A DNA stretch of 35,226 bases, taken from Verrucomicrobiota bacterium (GTDB lineage: Bacteria > Verrucomicrobiota > Verrucomicrobiia > Methylacidiphilales > UBA1321). The stretch covers positions 1-35,226 of the forward strand of contig JABDGH010000022.1 in the NCBI GenBank assembly GCA_013286145.1, read 5' to 3'. The notes beneath the pieces are model-generated. The model saw nothing but the letters and a program-made list of their open reading frames with translations. It did no database searches and was not told where the DNA came from. The translations under genes and the position numbers were made by a program. Positions 14,703 through 22,155 of this stretch are shown here, piece by piece (positions within the stretch are counted from its first letter, which is position 1; each line of letters starts with the position of its first letter).

Positions 14703-16388
14703 TTACTTGCCAACTTTTTTTTGCTGCATCATGGCCTTTGCTTTCGCCAGATTATTTTGCGCGTCCTTGTAGTCAGGCTTCAGTCGTAAGGCCTCCTGGA
14801 AATGGGCCAACGCTTCATCCTCCTTTCCCCTTGAGAAAAGAGCAGCGCCAAGGTTGTTGTGGGCTTCGGCAAAGTTGGGATAGATTTTCAGGGCCTTTTG
14901 GTACTGGGCAATCTCTTCGTCCGCCTGGCCTTTGTGATAAAGGATAAGGCCGATATTATTATAAGGTCGGGGATCGTATGGATCGATCTCCGAAGCCTTT
15001 TGGTACTGGGCCAGCGCCTCGTCCACTTTTCCCCTTTGAAAAAGGATAAGGCCAAGACCATTATGGGCTATTGAAGAAAGAGGGCTGACTTGAAGCGTGT
15101 CACTCCAAAGAGCGATGTCGCTGGCAAAAACTTTTTCACGGGTCAGGGTAAGAACGGTCAGCGGCAAAAGCGCCACAAAGCAGGGCACCACCGCCATCCA
15201 AAATCCCCGGCTCGATCCCAAAATCATAAGGAGCAACGCCAGCAGTTGCATTGCAACGCCCGCCAGTGGCATATAATAAAAACGATCAGCCAGCGGACGA
15301 TTGAGCGGGATGAAATTGGAAACGGTCGCCAATTCCAGCCAATAGATTGCCACCCCAAGCGCGCCCACCCGGTTCTTACAAGCCAGCCACGCCTGCAACA
15401 AAACCACCGCAATCAGGATCACCAATGCAATAGGCGTGGAGGGTGCGCCCATATTTTTCAACGTGTAGTCGGCCGAAAGTTGCAGAGGCCAAAGCAATTT
15501 TTCCATCATGAAAACCCATAAACGCGGCTGGATCAAAAAGACCTGCGAAAATGATCCGCCAAGATAATTCAAATGAACAGGGTCAGACGGAGCTAGTAGG
15601 AATCGAGCCGCCAGAAAAGCCACGGTCACCGCCATCGCGGCGCTCAAAAATAAAACCCAGGGCAGTTTCGCTTCCCGGCGACGAAACAAAAACCAATAGA
15701 CGACAAGCAGCAACGCCGTCGTAAGACCCGACTCCTTGCACGTCACCGAGGCAAAGGCGCATAAAGTCCCGACGCTCCCCATGATCATCGCCGTTCTAAA
15801 ATTATCCGGACGAAAAGCGGTCGCCGCCAGCAGGGCCAGCAAAGTGAAAAACATCACCAGCAAACTCGAGCTGTAGCTCACCTCGGAAACCGACTCCACC
15901 GCGATAGGATGTAATGCGAAAATTAAAACGACCGCTACCAGCGCAAGCTGAACTTTCAACACGCCGCTCCTGGCCAGCCCTGCTATTTCCGTCGCGATCA
16001 AGCGGCGCAGCAACACAAACAACAGCGCGACATTCGCCGCGTGAAGCAGGTTACTGCTCAAATGATACCCGAATGGCTCCTTGCCCCAGATCGCGGCGTT
16101 GAGCATCAGGTAAAGAAGTTGCCCCGGACGCCCCCCGAGAGTGAGATTCATCCCCAACACTTTTAACGAAAGAACAGTAGGCAGATTGGAAAGGGAAGTA
16201 ACAAAGCCCTCCTCGATAATCTCGGCATGGGCATCGTAAACCAAATCCGATTTAAGCGAAGGCCAGTAAGCCAAAAAAGCCACCACCGCCAGCAAAAGAG
16301 GCACCCAGACACCCGACGCCTTGAAGTTGGTCGCAGGTGCCGAGACGCTAGAATCAACCGCCTTCTTTTTCCTGGATCGTTTCGCCAT
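14703..16388 (-). CDS. TMTC-like polytopic membrane protein with C-terminal TPRs, paralogue 1
   Basis: This 561-residue protein combines about 10-11 membrane spans (residues 26-415) with three full TPR units plus a partial one (about 440-550). It begins with a basic cytosolic tail, MAKRSRKKKAV. The first exported loop holds LVYDAHAEI (D52), matching the Asp-containing first-loop motif of GT-C glycosyltransferases and the TMTC/O-mannosyltransferase-like group. It may therefore transfer a sugar from a lipid carrier to proteins or surface glycans; that is inferred from fold only. The chosen start is the MAKRS methionine, because the paralogue has an in-frame stop just upstream of the same Met; an upstream ATG at 16421 would add 11 residues. 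It is one of two tandem copies and has two fewer TPR units than the second. It is convergent with dapF. Confidence 0.85.
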   Translation of the reverse strand: MAKRSRKKKAVDSSVSAPATNFKASGVWVPLLLAVVAFLAYWPSLKSDLVYDAHAEIIEEGFVTSLSNLPTVLSLKVLGMNLTLGGRPGQLLYLMLNAAIWGKEPFGYHLSSNLLHAANVALLFVLLRRLIATEIAGLARSGVLKVQLALVAVVLIFALHPIAVESVSEVSYSSSLLVMFFTLLALLAATAFRPDNFRTAMIMGSVGTLCAFASVTCKESGLTTALLLVVYWFLFRRREAKLPWVLFLSAAMAVTVAFLAARFLLAPSDPVHLNYLGGSFSQVFLIQPRLWVFMMEKLLWPLQLSADYTLKNMGAPSTPIALVILIAVVLLQAWLACKNRVGALGVAIYWLELATVSNFIPLNRPLADRFYYMPLAGVAMQLLALLLMILGSSRGFWMAVVPCFVALLPLTVLTLTREKVFASDIALWSDTLQVSPLSSIAHNGLGLILFQRGKVDEALAQYQKASEIDPYDPRPYNNIGLILYHKGQADEEIAQYQKALKIYPNFAEAHNNLGAALFSRGKEDEALAHFQEALRLKPDYKDAQNNLAKAKAMMQQKKVGK

Positions 16389-16442
16389 ACAGTTCTGGTT
16401 GTTAGAATGAACTTTCGTCAAGTATGGCCACCGCCCTAAAAT

Positions 16443-16549
16443 TTAGGGCTTGGTAACGTTGTTTCCGGCAGGGGGAAGGGGATCGACTAAAGGGGTATTC
16501 ATCGCGGAGGGAGTATCTCCACCAGTGTAATCCTCGGACTTGGCGACGG
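16443..16549 (-). pseudogene. Fossil 3' end of the Lon-like gene
   Basis: Read on the minus strand this encodes VAKSEDYTGGDTPSAMNTPL and a further 14 residues ending NNVTKP and a stop. This closely matches the C-terminus of the intact Lon-like protein (VAKSEDYTGGDMPSTTNAPPL ... NTVTKP). It has no start and no upstream coding sequence; it was carried along and truncated by the tandem duplication. Confidence 0.9.
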
Positions 16550-16578
16550 AAGTCTTTTCCGGCGAAGTTAAGATTTAA
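16543..16578 (+). pseudogene. Fossil 3' end of dapF
   Basis: This 36-base piece reads ATEVFSGEVKI and stop, identical in protein to the last 11 residues of the intact DapF. The spacer after it is also nearly identical to that after real dapF. It sits immediately after the duplication junction and has no start. Confidence 0.9.
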
Positions 16579-16619
16579 TCCTTCAGGATTGGATACCTGT
16601 TGCTTGCGGTGGGGATCAG

Positions 16620-18521
16620 TTACTTGCCATCTTTTTTTTGACGCATCATATCCTTCACTTCTGCCAGATTGTCTTGCGCGTTCTTTAAGTCAGGCTTCAA
16701 TCGCACGGCCTCCTGGAAATGGGCAAGCGCCTCTTTCTCTTTCCCCCTTGGAAAAAGGACGACACCGAGGTTGTTGTGGGCTTCGGCAAAACTCGGGTTG
16801 ATATCCAGCGCCTTTTGATATTGGACAATCGCATCGTCCACTCGCTCCTTTTGAACAAGAGCCAGACCATAGTTATTATGGGCTTCGGCATTCCCGGGAT
16901 TGATTTCCAGGACCTTTTGAAATTGGCCAATGGCTTTGTCCACTTGCCCTTTTTGCAGGAGAATAAGACCAAGATTGTTACGAGATTCGGTATGGTTGGG
17001 GTTGAGATCCAGCGCTTTTTGATATTCGGCCGATGCCTCGTCCGCTTGTCCCTTTTGAAAAAGGGCAACTCCAAGATTATAGTGCGCCCTGACATAGGTG
17101 GGGGCGATTTTCAAGGCCTCTTGAATCTGCCTAATCCCCCCGTCCGCGTCTCCTTTTTGGGAAAGGGCATCACCATAATTGGCATGGGCAATCCAGGAGC
17201 GGGGACTGACTTGAAGGGTGTCCTTCCAAAGCGCGTATTCGCTGGCGAAAACACCTTCGCGCATCATGGTGAGAACCGTCAGCGGTAAAAGCGCTACAAA
17301 GCAGGACGCCACCGCCATCCAAAATCCACGGCTCGACCCCAAAATCATCAGAAGCAACGCCAGCAGTTGCATCGTCACTCCCGCCAGCGGCATATAATAA
17401 AAACGATCCGCCAGGGGACGGTAGAGCGGGATAAAATTGGAAACGGTCGCCAACCCCAGCCAATAGATGGCTACCCCGAGAGCACCGATCCGGCTCCTGC
17501 ACGCCAGCCACACCTGCAACAAAACCACCACGATCAGAATGACCAACGCAAAGGGCGTCGAGGGCGCGCCCATGTCTTCCCACGTATAATCGGCCGAAAA
17601 TTGCACCGGCCAAAACAACTTGCCCGTCATCACCGTCCAGAGACGCGGCTGGATCAAAAAGACCTGCGAAAACGATCCGCCAAGATAGTTTATGTGAATC
17701 TGGCTGAGACTTGGCGGCACCCAAAGAAATCGAGCCGCCAGGAAAGCTGCCGTCACCACCATCCCGGCGCTCAAAAATAAAATCCACGGCAGCTTCGTTT
17801 CCCGGCGACGAAACAAAAACCAATAGACGATAAGCAGCAATGCCGTCGCAAGACCCGACTCCTTGCACGTCACCGAGGCAAAAGCGCATAAAGTCCCGAC
17901 GCTCCCCGCCAGCATCGCGATGCGAAAATGATCTGGACGAAAAGCGGTCGCCGCCAGCAGGGCCAGCAAAGTGAAAAACGTCACCAGGAGACTCGAGCTG
18001 TAGCTCACCTCGGACACCGACTCCACCGCGATGGGATGCAGGGCGAAAATCAAAACGACCGCTGCCAGCGCAAGCTGAACTTTCAAGATGCCGCTTTTGG
18101 CCAGTCCTGTCATCTCCGTCGCGATCAAGCGACGCAGCAACACAAACAACAGCGCGACATTTGCCGCGTGAAGCAGATTGCTGCTCAAATGATACCCGAA
18201 CGGTTCCCTGCCCCAGACCGCCGCATTCAGCATCAGGTAAAGAAGCTGCCCCGGGCGTGCCCCGAGAATGAGATTCATCCCCAGCACTTTCAGTGACAAA
18301 ACGGCAGGCAGATTCGCCAGGGACAGGACGAATCCCTCATCGATAATCTCGGCATGGGCATCGTAAACCAAATCCGATTTAAGCGAAGGCCAGTAAGCCA
18401 AAAAAGCCACCACCGCCAAAAGAAGCGCCACCCAGACCCCCGAAAGCGACGCCTTGAAGTTGAACCCCGCCGTCGAGACGCTGGATTCGACCGCCTTCTT
18501 TTTCCTGGATCGTTTCGCCAT
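16620..18521 (-). CDS. TMTC-like polytopic membrane protein with C-terminal TPRs, paralogue 2
   Basis: This 633-residue paralogue of the preceding gene has the same basic start (MAKRSRKKKAV), the same first-loop motif LVYDAHAEI and the same series of membrane spans to about residue 420. The tail has five full TPR units plus a partial one (from about residue 440), against three in copy 1. Consecutive 34-residue units such as AEAHNNYGLALVQKERVDDA and AEAHNNLGVVLFPRGKEKEA show that the array changes by whole units. The start is fixed by an in-frame TAA upstream. TPRs would offer a binding surface for a protein partner. The Lon-like gene lies upstream on the same strand, 54 bp away, so the two are probably co-transcribed. 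The GT-C-type role is inference. Confidence 0.87.
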   Translation of the reverse strand: MAKRSRKKKAVESSVSTAGFNFKASLSGVWVALLLAVVAFLAYWPSLKSDLVYDAHAEIIDEGFVLSLANLPAVLSLKVLGMNLILGARPGQLLYLMLNAAVWGREPFGYHLSSNLLHAANVALLFVLLRRLIATEMTGLAKSGILKVQLALAAVVLIFALHPIAVESVSEVSYSSSLLVTFFTLLALLAATAFRPDHFRIAMLAGSVGTLCAFASVTCKESGLATALLLIVYWFLFRRRETKLPWILFLSAGMVVTAAFLAARFLWVPPSLSQIHINYLGGSFSQVFLIQPRLWTVMTGKLFWPVQFSADYTWEDMGAPSTPFALVILIVVVLLQVWLACRSRIGALGVAIYWLGLATVSNFIPLYRPLADRFYYMPLAGVTMQLLALLLMILGSSRGFWMAVASCFVALLPLTVLTMMREGVFASEYALWKDTLQVSPRSWIAHANYGDALSQKGDADGGIRQIQEALKIAPTYVRAHYNLGVALFQKGQADEASAEYQKALDLNPNHTESRNNLGLILLQKGQVDKAIGQFQKVLEINPGNAEAHNNYGLALVQKERVDDAIVQYQKALDINPSFAEAHNNLGVVLFPRGKEKEALAHFQEAVRLKPDLKNAQDNLAEVKDMMRQKKDGK

Positions 18522-18574
18522 GGAGTCCCGGTATTAGAATGAACTTTCGTCGAGTATGGCTACCGTTATAAAAT

Positions 18575-21118
18575 TCAGGGCTTGGTCACGGTGTTTCCGG
18601 CAGGGGCAGGGGGAAGGGGGCCGACCAACGGGGGCGCATTCGTCGTGGAGGGCATATCTCCACCGGTGTAATCCTCGGACTTGGCGACGGGGGCCACGGG
18701 GATATTGGCTTCGCTGTTCTTCGTATTCGTTGACGCATGTTCGTCTGTCACGGGCAAAGCTCGCGGAGGCGCGGGAGGATTATCGACCGAGTTGGTTGTC
18801 GGCGGCGGATTAACCACGAGCGTATCGTTGGTGATGGCGGGGGGTGGGCTGGAAATTTTCGGCGATTGATTCGTCGCTTGAGTTGAAGTGGTTGGGCCAG
18901 CCGTCTTGTTCTTGTCCGGCTCCTTATCTTTTGCCGAGGCGGTGGCGGTATTGTCGGGAGTCTTCGGTTTTTCCTCCTGCTTGGCGGGTTGCTTGTCGTC
19001 CGTTTTTTTATCATCGTTCTTCGCAGTCTTCTTGTCGGCATCCGCCGTGGACGGCACATTGGCCGCATCAACCGGTTTAGCCTTGCGGGTGTGGGCAAGT
19101 TGCCAGCACATATTGCCGAGCAAGGCGCAGCGCCAGTAATTACGCAGGGCATCGAGGGCTGAGGTGTCGTCGCCCTGGATACGCAGGTGCGCCGCCTTTT
19201 CATAAACCATGCTCAGCACAGAGGAATCGATCCCAACTTTTTCCGCGAAGGCAATGCCGTGCCGGGCGCCGAGTTCCGCCGACTGAAGCAACGCGTCGAG
19301 TTTCGCGCGATCTTTCAGGTGCCATTCATGCGTGGCCGGATCGATGGTGCCGCTTAAACGCAGGTATTTTTCGTCGAGTGCGGCGATTTCACAATCGTCG
19401 TTCACCCAGATGAGACATAGCGCCACATCGCTTGGTTTTTTTACCGCCGCACTCGGCACAAGAACCGTATGAGGCGGCGCATAGGTATTGCCCGGATCAA
19501 AACCAACGGCGGTCGCCGTGGCCGACATATCGAGCTTGGCTCCAGGGTTATTTGCGGCCTCGCTCTCCTTGTTGCGCTGACGGGTTTCCCAGGTTGCTTT
19601 CGATTCACGCAAGATGCGCATATAGGCGGCGAGCCGGGAATCGAAGAGAAGGCCGTCACGTAGATCATTGGCCCGCTGCCGGATGCCTTCCGTGAAAACC
19701 TGCGCCGTGGCGAGTTGCGCCGGAATAAGCTGGGGCAGGAGGTGCGCCGCGTTTCCATCCACTGGCATCGGGTTGTTGTTTCCGATGTGTGGCAGCAGGC
19801 CGGTGTAGAAATCGGCCTGGTTCAGGAGATATTTGCTTTGTTCGATGGCAAAGAGAATGGCTTCGCGGGCCCGGTCTTTTTCCATTTCTGTCGCGTCGCT
19901 ACGCTGGGAAAAAGCCTGCTTGGTCACGAGTTGCGCGCCTTCGAGCGAGGCATTGATGTCGTAAGCCCAATCGGCCATTTCCGAGACGAGCACGGCGCTT
20001 TCCAATTCCGCCTTGTCGATGGAGGGCGGCGTCATCAAATCGTGCAGCCGCTTGCGTAAATCATCCGAGTCGGCCAGCGCAGTCTTGATGTTAAAGGTCG
20101 CCTTGTTCTGCCCCGTCAGCGCATTGACGCCGCGCATGCGTCCATTGACCTGGGCGAATAACTGGTAGGCGACATAAACTTGTCCGGCACGATAGGCCTG
20201 CTGTCCCGTTTCATAATCGGCATAGATATTTTTCCAGATGACGGAAGTGCGCGGCGGGTATTTCGACAGTTCCGATTCCTTCGGCGCGAATCGAAGGCCG
20301 TTGGCTACTTCACTTTGTTCGCGATGCGCAAAGCCGTCGATATAGCTCGCCACATCGTTGCTGTATTTGGGTGAGGAAGAACCAACCGGCATATCGGGCA
20401 ACGGATCGTTCATCGTCATCTCCGTCGCATCGACGATATTATCCACGGGCACGCATTCCAGGTGGAGATCGCTGGCGTGCTTGATGATACTCACCACCTG
20501 TCCCGAGCTATCGGTATCAAAACGCTGGATGCTCGAAATAATGACGCGCGAAATTCCCGTGGCGGCGGCAGCATCCAGTCGCTCCGACAATCGGGAAACC
20601 GGCCCAAGCGAGCCATCCGGGTTGAGGCTTCCGATGACCAGTGTCTCTTTTGGGTAAGGACGCCGGGCCGACGTGGAAATCATTCCCACCGCAAGCGCGG
20701 CATCAATTCCAGAACCGTCCGTGGCCGGTGTTTGCAATACTTTCCAACGCGCGCCCTGCCACGGTTGTTGCCACGCCTGTGCGCTCGCAAGGGAGGCGTT
20801 CCAAAGTTGCGCGGTAAAAATCGATGCGCCGGGACTATCCGCACCGATGTCGAGCGCAAAGCTCGTTGCATCGTCGTCCGCCCCGACATCCGTCCGGGGA
20901 TTCCAGTGCAAGCGAATCGTGACGCACGAAACTGTTTTGCCATCAGGCGCAACGACGGCGAGGGGAACCGCCTGTTCTGTTTCGATGGAAGAAATCACCA
21001 AAGGCGCGCCTGTCGGTTTGTCCAAGGCATGACCCGGCAGCGAAAGAGCCGCGCTGACCAGGGCGATACCCAAGACAACTCGTAAGCGATTTCTGCCATG
21101 CATCCAAAAAGTACGCAT
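18575..21118 (-). CDS. Exported Lon-like (S16 fold) protein with degenerate active site
   Basis: This 847-residue protein begins with a signal peptide (MRTFWMHGRNRLRVVLGIAL, then VSAALSLPGHA). Residues about 35-225 resemble the proteolytic domain of Lon: TDGSGIDAALAVGMIS aligns with the Lon serine loop (S136), and GSLNPDGSLGPVSRLSERLD aligns with the strand-helix that carries the catalytic lysine. The lysine position, 42 residues after the serine, is S178 here, so proteolysis by the Ser-Lys dyad is unlikely as drawn. A long helical middle (about 270-660) follows, and then a low-complexity tail rich in Lys, Asp, Thr and Pro. There is no AAA+ ATPase. The reading frame is open to 21295, but the ATG at 21118 places the signal peptide correctly and avoids deep overlap with the divergent ABC gene. 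Its function is unknown; a scaffold or binding role is possible. Confidence 0.7.
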   Translation of the reverse strand: MRTFWMHGRNRLRVVLGIALVSAALSLPGHALDKPTGAPLVISSIETEQAVPLAVVAPDGKTVSCVTIRLHWNPRTDVGADDDATSFALDIGADSPGASIFTAQLWNASLASAQAWQQPWQGARWKVLQTPATDGSGIDAALAVGMISTSARRPYPKETLVIGSLNPDGSLGPVSRLSERLDAAAATGISRVIISSIQRFDTDSSGQVVSIIKHASDLHLECVPVDNIVDATEMTMNDPLPDMPVGSSSPKYSNDVASYIDGFAHREQSEVANGLRFAPKESELSKYPPRTSVIWKNIYADYETGQQAYRAGQVYVAYQLFAQVNGRMRGVNALTGQNKATFNIKTALADSDDLRKRLHDLMTPPSIDKAELESAVLVSEMADWAYDINASLEGAQLVTKQAFSQRSDATEMEKDRAREAILFAIEQSKYLLNQADFYTGLLPHIGNNNPMPVDGNAAHLLPQLIPAQLATAQVFTEGIRQRANDLRDGLLFDSRLAAYMRILRESKATWETRQRNKESEAANNPGAKLDMSATATAVGFDPGNTYAPPHTVLVPSAAVKKPSDVALCLIWVNDDCEIAALDEKYLRLSGTIDPATHEWHLKDRAKLDALLQSAELGARHGIAFAEKVGIDSSVLSMVYEKAAHLRIQGDDTSALDALRNYWRCALLGNMCWQLAHTRKAKPVDAANVPSTADADKKTAKNDDKKTDDKQPAKQEEKPKTPDNTATASAKDKEPDKNKTAGPTTSTQATNQSPKISSPPPAITNDTLVVNPPPTTNSVDNPPAPPRALPVTDEHASTNTKNSEANIPVAPVAKSEDYTGGDMPSTTNAPPLVGPLPPAPAGNTVTKP

Positions 21119-21229
21119 CATTGGAGCATAGTGTTTCTTTGGCATCTGCGCACGTCTAATGAAGCAGATGAAATCATGGAAAGCATCTCCGTCTTTGACA
21201 ACCTCCTCGATTTCCTGTCCCTTGGAGCC

Positions 21230-21988
21230 ATGGAGTGCGCCTGCGAAATCATCGGCCTGGTCAAACGCTTCGGGCCGAAAGTTGCCGTTGACCAACTCAG
21301 CTTCAAGGTTCCTGCAGGTATGCTCTACGGATTCCTCGGCGTGAACGGCGCGGGCAAGACGACCACGTTGCGCATGATCTCCGGCCTAATCCGGCCCGAC
21401 GCGGGACAGATTCGTGTCGCGGGCATCGATGTCATGACCGAACCGCAGCGCGCCAAGCAACCGCTCGCCTACATTCCCGACGACCCCGTCCTTTACGGCA
21501 AACTCAACCCGATGGAGCATCTCGAATTTGTTTCCGCGCTCTGGGGCGTCGATCCTCTGGTCGCACGCAAACGCGCTCAGGAACTCCTCGAGAAACTCAG
21601 CCTTTGGGATCGCCGCCATGAATGGATCGAATCCTACTCGCGCGGCATGAAACAAAAAATCGCCCTGGCCAGCGCGTTGATTCATGAGCCAAAACTGATC
21701 CTGCTCGACGAACCGCTCACCGGTCTCGACGCCTCCGCTGCGCGATTAGTGAAGGACATCCTGCTCGATTTTCTCAAGCAGGGCGGCTCCGTGATTCTCA
21801 CCACGCATATTCTCGAAGTTGCGGAACGTCTCGCCGAACGGATCGGCATCATGAGCGGTGGCCGACTCATTGCCGAGGGGACGATGGCGCAATTGCGCTC
21901 TCATTCGGGACAAGCCGCTGGATCCCTTGAAGATATTTTCCTGCAATTGATCCAGGGTGAGAGAGAAGGCATTGCCCTGCCGACCTAA
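21230..21988 (+). CDS. ABC transporter ATP-binding protein
   Basis: This 252-residue ATPase has all the ABC motifs: Walker A (GVNGAGKTT, 37-45), a Q-loop region near YIPDDPVLYGKL (Asp-Asp where many have Gln), the signature SRGMKQK in place of LSGGQ, Walker B LILLDEPLTGLD and the switch His in TTHILE. The signature and short length match the ABC-2 exporter subgroup. The partner is the permease at 22156. An upstream in-frame ATG at 21098 would add 44 unlike residues overlapping the divergent gene; ATG at 21176 is another option. I chose 21230 because conserved sequence begins there, and uncertainty on the start is considerable. The ATPase and permease are separated by a 139-bp repeat element. 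Confidence 0.88.
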   Translation: MECACEIIGLVKRFGPKVAVDQLSFKVPAGMLYGFLGVNGAGKTTTLRMISGLIRPDAGQIRVAGIDVMTEPQRAKQPLAYIPDDPVLYGKLNPMEHLEFVSALWGVDPLVARKRAQELLEKLSLWDRRHEWIESYSRGMKQKIALASALIHEPKLILLDEPLTGLDASAARLVKDILLDFLKQGGSVILTTHILEVAERLAERIGIMSGGRLIAEGTMAQLRSHSGQAAGSLEDIFLQLIQGEREGIALPT

Positions 21989-21999
21989 TTAAAAAGCCG

Positions 22000-22138
22000 G
22001 TCATCCCGAGCTTGTCGAGGGATCAGACACTTGAAGAATAATCGAGAAGTCAGACAGTTTGAATCCGATGGCTTTCTGTGATCGCCTGACTTTTGGGTAA
22101 GAATGGCGTGTCTGATCCCTCGACAAGCTCGGGATGAC
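22000..22138. repeat. 139-bp terminal-inverted-repeat element, copy 1
   Basis: Perfect 31-bp terminal inverted repeats (22000-22030 and 22108-22138) begin GTCATCCCGAGCTTGTCGAG and end in GGATCAGACAC. The interior carries nested arms AAGTCAG (22047-22053) with CTGACTT (22086-22092) and ACAG with CTGT, so the whole element could fold into one long hairpin. A second copy of the same length lies at 23842-23980 in reverse orientation with only a few differences. It encodes no protein. No target-site duplication is visible. It is a MITE-like or REP-like mobile repeat. Confidence 0.92.
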
Positions 22139-22155
22139 AGATAATTATCAGCGTA

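Larger units (their letters stand above)
14625..16549. repeat. Direct duplication unit, copy A
   Basis: This is the first copy of a diverged tandem duplication. It runs from the end of dapF through the membrane/TPR gene to a truncated end of the Lon-like gene. Compared with copy B (16542-18690), the order of elements and the non-coding edges are the same, including the spacer after the dapF stop (AATCCTTCAGGATTGGAT). The boundary with copy B lies in GGCGACGG at 16542-16549. The same octamer occurs at both ancestral ends (14625-14632 and 18683-18690). Confidence 0.85.
16542..18690. repeat. Direct duplication unit, copy B
   Basis: This is the second copy of the tandem duplication, starting with the last 11 codons of dapF and ending inside the intact Lon-like gene. 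It is about 220 bp longer than copy A, mainly because its TPR gene has two extra repeat units. Substitutions are scattered through coding and non-coding parts, so the duplication is not recent. Confidence 0.85.
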
